From assembly GCA_031553035.1 (NCBI GenBank), contig JAVBLY010000003.1, positions 248,001 through 312,000 on the forward strand: a stretch of DNA of 64,000 nucleotides, read 5' to 3'. Of the stretch, positions 18,967 to 27,784 are shown in pieces. Position 1 is the first letter of the stretch. Every line of letters starts with the position of its first letter. Source of the stretch: JAVBLY01 sp031553035. Its GTDB lineage: Bacteria > Bacillota > Clostridia > Peptostreptococcales > Anaerovoracaceae. Below the pieces are notes generated by a model. That model was not told the origin of the DNA and did no database searches. It saw only the letters and a program-made list of their open reading frames with translations. Position numbers and translations under genes: made by a program.

Positions 18967-19039
18967 GTTAACGTTGCCCGGGAATATCGCGTGGCGACAT
19001 GTGATGCGGTAAGGAAAGCTACAGAAAGGCTGAATTAAG

Positions 19040-20242
19040 ATGGAAAGACTTTACGGTACTTCTGCGATGGGGCTCAGAGCGCCCATTATCAGAGAAGGAG
19101 ACGATCTTGAAGATATCGTCGTTGAGACCATATTAAGAGGACAGGATCAGAAACTTTTTGAAATAAAAGACAAGGATATAATCGGTATCACCGAAGCTGT
19201 CGTGGCCAGAGCCCAGGGCAACTACGCAACCAAAGAGCAGATAGCGGAAGATGTCAAAACGAAATTCGACAGCGGAAAAGTCGGTGTCGTTTTTCCTATT
19301 CTCAGCAGGAACAGATTTGCCATTTGCCTGAGGGGTATTGCAAAAGGCCTGGATAAAGTCGTGCTTATGCTCAGCTATCCCAGCGATGAAGTTGGGAATC
19401 ACATTATAGATTACGATGCTATCGACGAGCATGGTGTCGACCCATATACCGATATGCTCACAGAAAATGAATTTGTTTCAAAGTTCGGCAGACCGAAGCA
19501 TACATTTACCGGTGTGGATTACGTTGAATATTATAAAGGCCTCATCGAAGAAGAGGGTGCAGAAGCAGAGATCATCTTTTCCAATGATCCCAAAGCTATA
19601 TTAAAATACACAGATAAGGTTTTAAACTGTGATATACATACCAGAGCCAGAACCAAGAAAATTTTACTGGAAAACGGCGCAAAGACTGTATACGGCATGG
19701 ACGAGATAATGAGAGAAAGCATTAATGGCAGCGGATATAACAAGCTGTACGGGCTTTTGGGATCCAACAAGGCCACTGAAGATACGGTTAAGCTTTTCCC
19801 AAACGATTGTACGGCATTCGTCATGAGCATTCAGGCTAAGCTCAAGGATCTTACAGGAAAGCTGGTGGAGGTTTTGGTATATGGCGACGGAGCATTCAAA
19901 GATCCCGTGGGAAAGATTTGGGAGCTTGCAGATCCTGTGGTAAGCCCGGGATACACTGAAGGACTCAGCGGCACTCCAAATGAGGTCAAACTAAAATATC
20001 TTGCCGATAATGACTTTTCCCATTTATCGGGAGAACAGTTGAAAGAAGCCATTTCCAATTATATCAAAAAAAAGGATAATGACCTGACGGGCAATATGGT
20101 ATCTGAAGGGACAACACCCAGAAGACTGACAGATCTTATAGGTTCGCTTTGTGATCTCACCAGCGGAAGCGGCGATAAAGGCACTCCCTTTATTTACATA
20201 CAGGGGTATTTTGACAACTTTACAAGCGGCGGTCCGGAGTAG
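19040..20242 (+). CDS. Coenzyme F420:L-glutamate ligase-like protein
   Basis: A 400-residue protein that begins like CofE/FbiB family members (the GLRAPIIREGDDL and IIGITEAVVARAQGNY segments). In archaea and actinobacteria the family adds glutamates to coenzyme F420-0 using GTP. This homologue is longer than CofE (about 250 residues) and no F420-synthesis gene is present in the window; Clostridia are not known as F420 producers, so the true substrate is unknown. It has its own promoter and ends before a strong terminator, so it is probably monocistronic. Confidence 0.7.
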   Translation: MERLYGTSAMGLRAPIIREGDDLEDIVVETILRGQDQKLFEIKDKDIIGITEAVVARAQGNYATKEQIAEDVKTKFDSGKVGVVFPILSRNRFAICLRGIAKGLDKVVLMLSYPSDEVGNHIIDYDAIDEHGVDPYTDMLTENEFVSKFGRPKHTFTGVDYVEYYKGLIEEEGAEAEIIFSNDPKAILKYTDKVLNCDIHTRARTKKILLENGAKTVYGMDEIMRESINGSGYNKLYGLLGSNKATEDTVKLFPNDCTAFVMSIQAKLKDLTGKLVEVLVYGDGAFKDPVGKIWELADPVVSPGYTEGLSGTPNEVKLKYLADNDFSHLSGEQLKEAISNYIKKKDNDLTGNMVSEGTTPRRLTDLIGSLCDLTSGSGDKGTPFIYIQGYFDNFTSGGPE

Positions 20243-20278
20243 GATCAGGCCTTTAATTTGATTCACGGGCTTATCATT

Positions 20279-20348
20279 TGTCTCAATAATGAGAATTAAG
20301 CTCATGTATTCTAACATTTGAAATAAGGCTTGTATTAATAATGAGACA
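20279..20348. promoter_or_regulatory. Candidate enhancer repeats upstream of the sigma-54 promoter
   Basis: AATAATGAGA occurs twice, at 20285-20294 and 20337-20346, spaced 52 bases (about five helical turns). The first copy is also half of TCTCA-N4-TGAGA, and TGTCTCA (20279-20285) is mirrored by TGAGACA (20342-20348). They lie about 120-185 bases upstream of the -24 element, as expected for sites of a sigma-54 activator. No activator gene is in the window. Confidence 0.4.
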
Positions 20349-20383
20349 GAGATTTTTTCTGAAAAGAAAAAATCTCTTTTTTT
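20349..20383 (+). terminator. Rho-independent terminator after the F420 ligase-like gene
   Basis: GAGATTTTTTCT, a GAAA loop, and AGAAAAAATCTC form a perfect 12-bp stem followed by seven T residues. It lies about 110 bases after the stop codon and upstream of the patA promoter, isolating the two genes. Confidence 0.85.
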
Positions 20384-20465
20384 ATAGACCAGTAGCCTTG
20401 AAATCACATGGCTCGGGCTGCCGCAGCGATGCGGAATGCCTGGAAAAGCCATTTTTCTCGAATTT

Positions 20466-20481
20466 TGGCACGAAACTTGTG
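20466..20481 (+). promoter_or_regulatory. Sigma-54 (-24/-12) promoter of patA
   Basis: TGGCACG, 4 bases, TTGTG. The -24 block is a full match to the sigma-54 consensus, the spacing is exact, and the -12 block differs from TTGCW at one base (T for C). There is no good sigma-A promoter in the same stretch. Transcription would start near 20492, leaving a ~70-base leader with GGAGG before ATG 20562. E. coli putrescine aminotransferase is also sigma-54 dependent, which supports the call. Confidence 0.65.
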
Positions 20482-20561
20482 TTATATAAAGCCATAATGT
20501 TTTATGAAGTTCTTTTGCATTGGGCAGAAAGGACTTCTAATAATGGAGGAGGTATTTATCC

Positions 20562-21923
20562 ATGACAAAGCAAGATAAAGCAGCTGCACTAAAATATGCA
20601 CAGAGAGTAGTAGATTACATCGAAAAGCCCGAACTTACGGCTGAAGACAAGAAAACGATCCATGACGAATCCATCGAAAACTTCAACGAGAACGTAAACC
20701 CCGGTTGGCTTGAGTACAGAAAATCTGTATCAAACGACGCGGCTTTCATCGAGTGGACAGACACAGAAGACCATTTCGAAGACCTTAACGGAACTCAGTT
20801 TATCGACTGTCTGGGCGGATTCGGTATATACACATGCGGACACAGAAACCCTGCTATCCTGAAAACTGTTCAGTCACAGCTTTCAAGATATGCTCTTCAT
20901 TCACAGGAACTGGTTGACCCATTAAGAGGTTACCTTGCAAAGATCACAGCTCTTTCCACACCTGGCGATCTCCAGTATTGTTTCTTCACAAATGGTGGAG
21001 CTGAAGCAGTAGAAATGTCACTGAAGCTTGCAAGACTTGCTACAGGCGGAAAATGGATGATTTCATCTGTTGGGGCATTCCACGGAAAATCCATGGGAGC
21101 TATCTCAATGGGCGGTAAAGGCGCATACAGAGAAGATTATCTTCCACTTATCCAGCAGGTACAGCACGTTGAATATGGCAACATCGAAGCAATGGAAGCT
21201 GCAATCAAGAATCTGCAGACCGTTGGCGAAAAGGTTGCAGGCGTACTGCTCGAGCCTATACAGGGTGAAGCAGGAGTTATAATTCCTCCGGCTGGTTACC
21301 TCAAGAAGGTTAGAGAGATCTGTGACAAGTATGGCGTTGCAATGATCTTAGACGAAATCCAAACAGGTATGGGACGTTGCGGAACTCTTTGGAGATGTGA
21401 AGCTGAAGATGTAGTGCCCGATATCATGACATTCGGTAAAGCTTACGGCGGCGGAGTTATGCCTATCACAGGTATCATCGCAAGGCCTAAGATGTGGATC
21501 GACAAGCTTATCGACAACCCATGGATCCTGGGATCACCTACATTCGGCGGAAACCCACTTGCATGTTCAGCAGCAATATCAACATTCAAGTTCATGCTTG
21601 AAAATGATGTTCCCAAGATGTGTAAAGACAAGGGTGACTACATCATGGGCGAACTTGACAAGCTGATGAAAAAGTACCCGACAGTCCTCAAGACATACAG
21701 AGGCGCCGGACTCCTGATATGTATGGAATTCCCGGAAGCAGAAGTTGGATACAGAGTAACTAAGGGCATGTTCGAAAGACACGTAATGGTTGCCGGTACT
21801 CTCGTAAATGCCAAGACCGTTCGTATCGAGCCCCCCGCAGTACTTTCAGACGAAAGCATCGCAGCAGTTATCAAGGCTCTTGACGAATCCCTTGCTGATG
21901 CAAAGGCTGAGTTCAAACTGTAA
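20562..21923 (+). CDS. patA: Putrescine aminotransferase (PatA/YgjG-like)
   Basis: A 453-residue class III PLP aminotransferase. It carries the features that distinguish E. coli PatA from ornithine and acetylornithine transaminases: NPGWLEYRKSV, FIDCLGGFGIY, HSQELVDPLRG and a C-terminal GTLVNAKTVRIEPP. The PLP-binding lysine is Lys293 in TFGKAYGGG. The reaction moves the amino group of putrescine to 2-oxoglutarate, giving 4-aminobutanal on the way to GABA. It stands alone between two terminators. The sigma-54-like promoter upstream fits nitrogen- or amine-responsive control. Confidence 0.88.
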   Translation: MTKQDKAAALKYAQRVVDYIEKPELTAEDKKTIHDESIENFNENVNPGWLEYRKSVSNDAAFIEWTDTEDHFEDLNGTQFIDCLGGFGIYTCGHRNPAILKTVQSQLSRYALHSQELVDPLRGYLAKITALSTPGDLQYCFFTNGGAEAVEMSLKLARLATGGKWMISSVGAFHGKSMGAISMGGKGAYREDYLPLIQQVQHVEYGNIEAMEAAIKNLQTVGEKVAGVLLEPIQGEAGVIIPPAGYLKKVREICDKYGVAMILDEIQTGMGRCGTLWRCEAEDVVPDIMTFGKAYGGGVMPITGIIARPKMWIDKLIDNPWILGSPTFGGNPLACSAAISTFKFMLENDVPKMCKDKGDYIMGELDKLMKKYPTVLKTYRGAGLLICMEFPEAEVGYRVTKGMFERHVMVAGTLVNAKTVRIEPPAVLSDESIAAVIKALDESLADAKAEFKL

Positions 21924-21980
21924 GAACTTAAGTATCGACACACTCTGTTCACTTATTTGGGCAGATGAATAAGATGATAG

Positions 21981-22020
21981 CAGACGGGCTTGAATAATCG
22001 GCTCGTCTGTTTCATTTTTT
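21981..22020 (+). terminator. Rho-independent terminator after patA
   Basis: CAGACGGGC pairs with GCTCGTCTG (one G-U pair) around an 11-base loop, followed by a T-rich run. Confidence 0.7.
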
Positions 22021-22032
22021 GGGGTTTAATGA

Positions 22033-22038
22033 TATAAT
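22033..22038 (+). promoter_or_regulatory. -10 box, probable promoter of the glycan locus
   Basis: A perfect TATAAT lies 84 bases before ATG 22122, just after the patA terminator. The -35 at 17 bases is weak (TTTCAT), so strength and identity are uncertain. Confidence 0.35.
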
Positions 22039-22121
22039 TTTGAAGATATATTGGACGCATGAATTTTGGAGAAACCCCATTTGGAGATGAAGATTTAGGA
22101 TCGGACACCGGAGGTTGATGA

Positions 22122-22736
22122 ATGTATGGGAAAGGGATAAAAAGAATACTGGACTTTTTTTTCTCCCTGATACTGTTAGTAGTGCTTTCTCCATTGCTCT
22201 TGGTTTTGTGGGTGCTTGTGCGGAGTAAGCTAGGCGGACCGGCTGTTTTCAGGCAGGAGCGTCCCGGCAAAGATGAGAAGATTTTTACCATATATAAGTT
22301 CCGCACAATGAATGAGAAGAAAGATGTTGATGGTAATTTGCTGCCCGATGAAGACCGCATGACCGGATTCGGGAATATGCTGAGGCAGACATCACTTGAT
22401 GAACTGCCGGAACTTGTGAATATAATAAAAGGAGATATGAGCTTTGTGGGTCCGAGACCGCTCCTTGTAAAGTATCTGCCCAGATATAATGATTTCCAGA
22501 AAAGAAGGCATGAAGTACACCCGGGACTTACCGGTTATGCACAGATAAATGGGCGCAATGCCATAACATGGGAGCAGAAATTTGAATATGATGTGTTTTA
22601 TGTAGACCATTTGTCTTTTGCATTGGACATGAAGATATTCTTAGGTACCATTGGAAAGGTATTTGAAAAAGACGGGATTTCGCAGGAAGGCGAAGCTACC
22701 ATGGAAGAGTTCATGGGAACTCAACAGGAGAAGTAA
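22122..22736 (+). CDS. Initiating phosphoglycosyl transferase (PglC-like)
   Basis: A 204-residue monotopic membrane transferase that moves a sugar-1-phosphate from a UDP-sugar to undecaprenyl phosphate. It has the N-terminal re-entrant hydrophobic segment (about residues 10-32), KFRTM, the catalytic Asp93-Glu94 dyad in SLDELPEL, GPRPLL and PGLTGYAQINGRN. Its ~200-residue size matches Campylobacter PglC, which uses UDP-di-N-acetylbacillosamine, rather than the longer WcaJ/WbaP types. PglD-, PglE- and PglF-like genes follow, supporting that substrate. A GGAGG ribosome site is 7 bases upstream. Confidence 0.85.
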   Translation: MYGKGIKRILDFFFSLILLVVLSPLLLVLWVLVRSKLGGPAVFRQERPGKDEKIFTIYKFRTMNEKKDVDGNLLPDEDRMTGFGNMLRQTSLDELPELVNIIKGDMSFVGPRPLLVKYLPRYNDFQKRRHEVHPGLTGYAQINGRNAITWEQKFEYDVFYVDHLSFALDMKIFLGTIGKVFEKDGISQEGEATMEEFMGTQQEK

Positions 22737-22739
22737 ACA

Positions 22740-23825
22740 ATGAGTGATACTTCACATAAACCCTATAGAAAAGGTACAATAAGTATTGTTGTCCCTATAT
22801 ACAATGCGGATGATTATTTAGAACAGTGTATTTCTTCTATACTGACACAAACATATATTAATTTGGAAATAATATTAGTAAATGATGGGTCAACAGATAA
22901 TAGTGAAGCGATATGTGAAAAATTTGTAGATCAGGACAGTAGAATAATTCTAATAAATAAGAAAAATGAAGGTGTTACAATTGCAAGGAATGTCGGCATT
23001 AGAAAAGCTACCGGGGAATATTTAGGTTTCGTAGATAGTGACGATTATATAGAAAAAGACATGTATGAAGTTTTAGAAAAATATATTAGAGAAACAAAAA
23101 GTGACATAGCGATGTGTTCATATTACTATGATGCAGATGGAAATTATAGTATGGTCGATCAGGATAAAAATGATTTTGAAGTTTCAGTTTACAATAACAA
23201 AGAGGCATTAGCTGGAATATATGGTTTACTTGATAATGATAAAGAAAAAAAAATATCAAATAAATCCCGAAAAAAAACGTTAATTTCAAATGAACGTTCA
23301 ATAAGCAGTTATGTTTGGTGTAAATTATTTAAATCAAATCTTGTTAATCCTGTTGACTCAAAGTTCACTGCCCTGGAAGATGAATTACTTTGCATTGAGG
23401 CATTTGCTCATGCTTCTAAAATAGTATATGTAGATGTTCAAAAATATTATTATCGAAATTTATCATCCGGCTTAGCTAATATGGTTAATGAATTTAATAC
23501 TTTAGGACGGATATATGTTTTAGAGCATTACTGGAGTTATATCAGTAGAATGGAGAAAAAGTATATAGAAATAGCAGTGAACAGGGTTCTATGGTACTTT
23601 TTTTTGTTTTATTATCATACAATAAGATTAGAATCGGGCAACCTCAAAAATAAACAAATGAGAAAAATGGTGGAAAAAGATATTTTAAATGTATATGATG
23701 CAGATGTTCATGGAATAAAGGATTTATACAAAGTAGTGTGTTTTCTTATTAAAAATATGCCCAATTTATTTTATCGGATCAGCCAATTTTCATATGTTTT
23801 AGTGAAAAAGATAAAGAAGCATTAG
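22740..23825 (+). CDS. Family 2 glycosyltransferase
   Basis: A 361-residue GT-A enzyme. The N-terminal 100 residues carry ISIVVPIYNADDYLEQC, NDGSTDNS and the metal-binding VDSDDYIE, followed by a variable acceptor domain. Donor and acceptor are unknown. It starts 3 bases after the PglC-like gene and is noticeably AT-rich compared with that gene. It probably extends the glycan begun by the PglC-like enzyme. Confidence 0.85.
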   Translation: MSDTSHKPYRKGTISIVVPIYNADDYLEQCISSILTQTYINLEIILVNDGSTDNSEAICEKFVDQDSRIILINKKNEGVTIARNVGIRKATGEYLGFVDSDDYIEKDMYEVLEKYIRETKSDIAMCSYYYDADGNYSMVDQDKNDFEVSVYNNKEALAGIYGLLDNDKEKKISNKSRKKTLISNERSISSYVWCKLFKSNLVNPVDSKFTALEDELLCIEAFAHASKIVYVDVQKYYYRNLSSGLANMVNEFNTLGRIYVLEHYWSYISRMEKKYIEIAVNRVLWYFFLFYYHTIRLESGNLKNKQMRKMVEKDILNVYDADVHGIKDLYKVVCFLIKNMPNLFYRISQFSYVLVKKIKKH

Positions 23826-23840
23826 CAAGGAGAGATGGTA

Positions 23841-24488
23841 ATGAAGGATATATATATTATTGGCTCAGGTGGGTTTGGTCGTGAAATTCTTGAAACCTTG
23901 AAAGCTATAAATAAAATTGAAAAGAAATATGAAATTATTGGATTTATAGATGATGATGAAAATAAAAAAAATAATTTGATCAATGGTTATCTTATATCAG
24001 GAACTGTCAAGCAAATGAAAGAACATTTTTTGAAATTAGATAATAAGCCCTGTGCAGTTATTGCAATAGCGGATGCAGAAACAAAAAAAATGATTGCCAA
24101 TACCCTAGAAGGAACTGTTGTATGGGAAAATATAATACACCCGACTGCGATAATCGCAGACACATGTAAAATGGGAAGAGGAAATTTGTTTCAAGCGTTT
24201 TCATTAATCGGTCCGAATACTATAATTGGAAATCACTGCATGCTTAATGTCGGCAGTGGCGTGGGGCATGATGTAATTTTTGAAGACTTTGTATCTGTCA
24301 TGTCTAATTGTGACATTACTGGTGGCGTTGTTTTGAAAGAAAACGTTTATGTTTCGTCAAGTGTTTCAGTTATTCCAGGGTGTATTATTGGCGAATCTGC
24401 AAAACTTGGCGCCGGATCAACGATATTTAAAAATGTCAAGCCCGGAGTCACCATGCATGGACATATGGCAGTGGAGGCAAAAAAATGA
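23841..24488 (+). CDS. PglD-like sugar N-acetyltransferase
   Basis: A 215-residue protein with an N-terminal Rossmann-like UDP-sugar domain (IIGSGGFGREILE) and a C-terminal left-handed beta-helix of hexapeptide repeats (about residues 95-210), the architecture of PglD/NeuD acetyltransferases. In the bacillosamine pathway it acetylates UDP-4-amino-4,6-dideoxy-GlcNAc. The alternative ATG 23835 lies too close to the AGGAG ribosome site; ATG 23841 is spaced 8 bases. It overlaps the aminotransferase gene by 4 bases. Confidence 0.82.
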   Translation: MKDIYIIGSGGFGREILETLKAINKIEKKYEIIGFIDDDENKKNNLINGYLISGTVKQMKEHFLKLDNKPCAVIAIADAETKKMIANTLEGTVVWENIIHPTAIIADTCKMGRGNLFQAFSLIGPNTIIGNHCMLNVGSGVGHDVIFEDFVSVMSNCDITGGVVLKENVYVSSSVSVIPGCIIGESAKLGAGSTIFKNVKPGVTMHGHMAVEAKK

Positions 24489-25669
24489 AAGAAATACCAT
24501 TGAGCACACCTAATTTAAACATAGAAATAGCAGACAACCTGAGGGAATGCATAGAAACAGGATGGGTTTCCACAGGAGGCAGATTCATTTCTGAGTTCGA
24601 GCAAAAAGTCTCTTCATATGTAAAGACAGAAGATGCGGTTGCCTGTCAAAGCGGAACTGCAGGTCTCCATACGGCACTTCGGATACTAGGTGTAGAAGCA
24701 GGTGATGAGGTTATAGTTCCAACTTTGACTTTTATTGCTGCGGTCAATCCTGTTAAGTATTTAGGTGCCGAACCAGTATTCATGGACTGTAATGACAGCC
24801 TGTGCATGGATATTTTCAAACTCAGACAATTTTGTGAGGAAGAATGTGATCTCAAAGGTGGAAAACTTATTAACAGCGAGTCTGGCAGAGCCGTAAAAGC
24901 TATCGTCCCTGTCCACATTTTCGGAAATCTTTGCGATATGGAAGGGATAATGGAAATAGCGGAAGAGTTTGGTCTGAAAGTTTTGGAAGATGCTACTGAG
25001 GCATTAGGATCTCACTATAGAATGGGGAAATATAAAGGGATGTATGCCGGAACAATAGGCGACATGGGTGTTTTATCGTTTAATGCCAATAAAATAATAA
25101 CTACCGGCGGAGGCGGGATGATCCTTTCTCAAAATAAAGATTATCTTGATGAGGCTAGATATCTGACAACCACCGCAAAAGATGATGGGCTGTATTTTGC
25201 CCACGACGAGATCGGATATAATTATAGAATGCTCAATATCCAGGCGGCTCTTGGAGTTAGCCAAATAGATGAACTGGAAGGGTTCATAGATACAAAAATT
25301 AAGAACTATATACTGTATATGGATTTTCTGTCAGGACTGGCCGGTATAGAAATTTTGCCATTCAGGGCAAATACGAGAGCGAACCATTGGTTTTACTCGC
25401 TGCTTGTTGACAATGAATTTTTTATGACAGAAAAAGGTATGCCTAATGCCAGAGATCACATAATGAATAGTCTTATTGAGGAAGGTATACAAGTGAGGCC
25501 TGTATGGAAGCTTGTACATACCCAAAAGCCTTATATAAAAAATCAGAGTTACGAAATAACAAAAGCCCTTTATTTCGAAAGCCATGTTCTAAATTTGCCT
25601 TGTTCATCTGATCTTACTGAAGAAGATGTGGAGCTGGTATCAGAAAGGATAATTAAGATCACTCAGTAA
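24485..25669 (+). CDS. PglE/LegC-like UDP-sugar aminotransferase
   Basis: A 394-residue DegT/DnrJ/EryC1-family PLP enzyme. SGTAGLHTALRILGV, VPTLTFIAAVNPV, and the PLP-binding Lys203 in FNANKIITTGGGG are those of 4-amino-sugar synthases such as PglE and LegC. It would convert the 4-keto sugar made by the PglF-like dehydratase into the 4-amino sugar that the preceding PglD-like enzyme acetylates. It overlaps that gene by 4 bases. A bidirectional terminator follows. Confidence 0.85.
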   Translation: MKEIPLSTPNLNIEIADNLRECIETGWVSTGGRFISEFEQKVSSYVKTEDAVACQSGTAGLHTALRILGVEAGDEVIVPTLTFIAAVNPVKYLGAEPVFMDCNDSLCMDIFKLRQFCEEECDLKGGKLINSESGRAVKAIVPVHIFGNLCDMEGIMEIAEEFGLKVLEDATEALGSHYRMGKYKGMYAGTIGDMGVLSFNANKIITTGGGGMILSQNKDYLDEARYLTTTAKDDGLYFAHDEIGYNYRMLNIQAALGVSQIDELEGFIDTKIKNYILYMDFLSGLAGIEILPFRANTRANHWFYSLLVDNEFFMTEKGMPNARDHIMNSLIEEGIQVRPVWKLVHTQKPYIKNQSYEITKALYFESHVLNLPCSSDLTEEDVELVSERIIKITQ

Positions 25670-25692
25670 CTACTTTTATTATTGTACAATGA

Positions 25693-25722
25693 AAAAGCGC
25701 AGACATGATTGTCCGCGCTTTT
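25693..25722. terminator. Bidirectional terminator between convergent genes
   Basis: AAAAGCGC and GACA pair with TGTC and GCGCTTTT around a TGAT loop, with A and T runs on either side. It can end both the aminotransferase gene (+) and the O-antigen-ligase-like gene (-). Confidence 0.85.
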
Positions 25723-25741
25723 GTGGTTTATGGAAATTATT

Positions 25742-27772
25742 TTATTCTATGTTCTTTTTGATCAGCATATTTATGGCAATCCCTGTCCCTAATAATCCAT
25801 AGAACATAGGCATAACTGAAACTGTACTGTCGTTTACGATCCCTGATACCAGGAACCCACAGATTCCAAGAAAAATACCGGCACCTGCAAATGACATGAA
25901 TGATTTCATTTCATGTCTGAAATATAACCTGAATGACTGTACTATATACATTCCGAAGAAAGTAAGAAGAGCCAGCAGGGATATAACGCCGGTATTGACC
26001 GCAACACCAATATACATATTATGAGGTTTGTCGACAACCATGTTTATATTCCACCCTGCATCGTACTTGCCAATATAATCTTTATGAGGGAAGTATATAC
26101 AATATGTATCTGCACCATGACCAACAAAAATGGTATCTTTGATCATCGGAAGGCTTCGTGACCAGATATAGCCTCGACCGCTACCAAATCCCGGATTGTT
26201 TTCAAATCCCCAGTGCTCTACATTTTCAAGTGCTACAGTATTGCCAAGATCATTTACAAGCTTAACGCCGTCATCGGTTTTCGTGAATGACCATGTTCTG
26301 TCTTCACCGCTTAATCCCAGCACAAGAAGTGAGTTTCCTTCCTCGTCAGTAGTTGGCTGAATTGTCATATCACTAAACCTTTCATCCTCAATTCTAACTA
26401 CTCCTGATGTTGGATCCTGACTGACTTCGATCTGTTTATCTTTATCATCAGAAACCAAGATCGTATTGTCTTGAGACAAATCAACTGTGGCTACGTTTCC
26501 ATCAAGACTGAATTCGATGGTATCTCCTTTGTTGGCAATGTAGTCAAATTCATGCCCTGAAGTTCCTGCTATGGCAGAATCTGTAGTTTTGGTGCCTGCC
26601 TGACCTGCAGGTGTACTGGTTGCCTGCTCGGCAGATTGGGTTCCTGTGGCACTTTTGATTGCGGCTGTCAATTCTCCGGACCACCTATCAAATGTAAGGC
26701 CTCCAACCAGCAATACTATTACGACCATAATAACCATAGGCTTCCACCATGATAGTATTTTTTTATTGAATAAAACGACCGCCATTACAACGACTATGAA
26801 CATTCCCAGTATTCCGCCGGAGGATGCCGAGCCAATAAGGTTGAATACCAGCAGGCCGAATAGCACTCCCCAAATGATTTTCTTTATAATGCTGTTCTTT
26901 TCCTGTATGAAAAGCAACCCGAAAATAGGGATAAGCAAAGTCAGATAAAACGATACGTAGTTGATATTGTATACTGTCTGGTAAATTTCTTTGTTTTGGA
27001 AAGTAAATTGAAGGAATTGTTCACCCTTGGCTGCTGCCTGATCGATCATTTGCCATGCAGTTCCGCCGCCTTCCAAAGTGGAGTTCGGGACGATAAGTTT
27101 CTGGCCAAATACTGTTCGGAAAAAATCCTTATCAAGTGCCTGTGATATTCCCAGCAAAGACAGAATAAAGCTGGACACTGCCAGAGGATATATTATGGTT
27201 TTCACGCCTTTTTCCGAATTGACCAGATTCATGATATAGAAAACCATGAATATATAACACATTATTATAAGTGTTCCTTCAAACCTGTCGTTCCAACCCA
27301 TCCAGGCAATGTCTTTGTGAGAGGAGAATGCATATGACAGAAGTACGAAGACAAGATATACCAATGCCGGTATATATAATATGCTTCGTTTTATATAGAA
27401 ATTCTGAACAAAAAGCCGATATAGCAAGAGCAGTATTGCAAGAATAACGCATATTATTACTGCAATGACTTTATAATAACTGAAAAAGTCGGAAAGATTG
27501 CTGGATCCGCTGCTCCAGTAGAATTCACTCATATCTCGGGTATAGCTGTGAAGTCTGACCACCATTATCACAAATGCAGTGAAAAAGGCGGCGGGAATTA
27601 GTTGGAAGGTACTGACGTTTTCCCCGGGTAAAGGTGCCTGGCTCATATTCCAGAGATAGTACTCTCTTAGATCCTGAGGTTTTGCCTGTTCACCTTGTTT
27701 GTTTTTTCTATATTCGCCGCTGCTTTTGGAGGCCGGTGATTTTTTTTTAGATTTGTTTTTTTTCTTTGCCAT
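25742..27772 (-). CDS. O-antigen ligase/PglL-like (Wzy_C family) membrane protein
   Basis: A 676-residue polytopic protein. A lysine-rich cytoplasmic N-terminus precedes about ten membrane segments and the Wzy_C-type signature VDKPHNMYIGVAVNTG near residue 600, typical of O-antigen ligases, Wzy polymerases and the PglL O-oligosaccharyltransferases. Between membrane segments (about residues 375-545) sits a soluble insert with Thr/Gly/Gln-rich linker and a beta-rich stretch not usual in the family. It lies, inverted, inside the bacillosamine gene set, so transfer of that glycan to protein or wall polymer is possible. The start has AGGGAGA spaced 4 bases away; two hairpins lie just upstream. Confidence 0.72.
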   Translation of the reverse strand: MAKKKNKSKKKSPASKSSGEYRKNKQGEQAKPQDLREYYLWNMSQAPLPGENVSTFQLIPAAFFTAFVIMVVRLHSYTRDMSEFYWSSGSSNLSDFFSYYKVIAVIICVILAILLLLYRLFVQNFYIKRSILYIPALVYLVFVLLSYAFSSHKDIAWMGWNDRFEGTLIIMCYIFMVFYIMNLVNSEKGVKTIIYPLAVSSFILSLLGISQALDKDFFRTVFGQKLIVPNSTLEGGGTAWQMIDQAAAKGEQFLQFTFQNKEIYQTVYNINYVSFYLTLLIPIFGLLFIQEKNSIIKKIIWGVLFGLLVFNLIGSASSGGILGMFIVVVMAVVLFNKKILSWWKPMVIMVVIVLLVGGLTFDRWSGELTAAIKSATGTQSAEQATSTPAGQAGTKTTDSAIAGTSGHEFDYIANKGDTIEFSLDGNVATVDLSQDNTILVSDDKDKQIEVSQDPTSGVVRIEDERFSDMTIQPTTDEEGNSLLVLGLSGEDRTWSFTKTDDGVKLVNDLGNTVALENVEHWGFENNPGFGSGRGYIWSRSLPMIKDTIFVGHGADTYCIYFPHKDYIGKYDAGWNINMVVDKPHNMYIGVAVNTGVISLLALLTFFGMYIVQSFRLYFRHEMKSFMSFAGAGIFLGICGFLVSGIVNDSTVSVMPMFYGLLGTGIAINMLIKKNIE

Positions 27773-27784
27773 TTTGTCTCCCTA

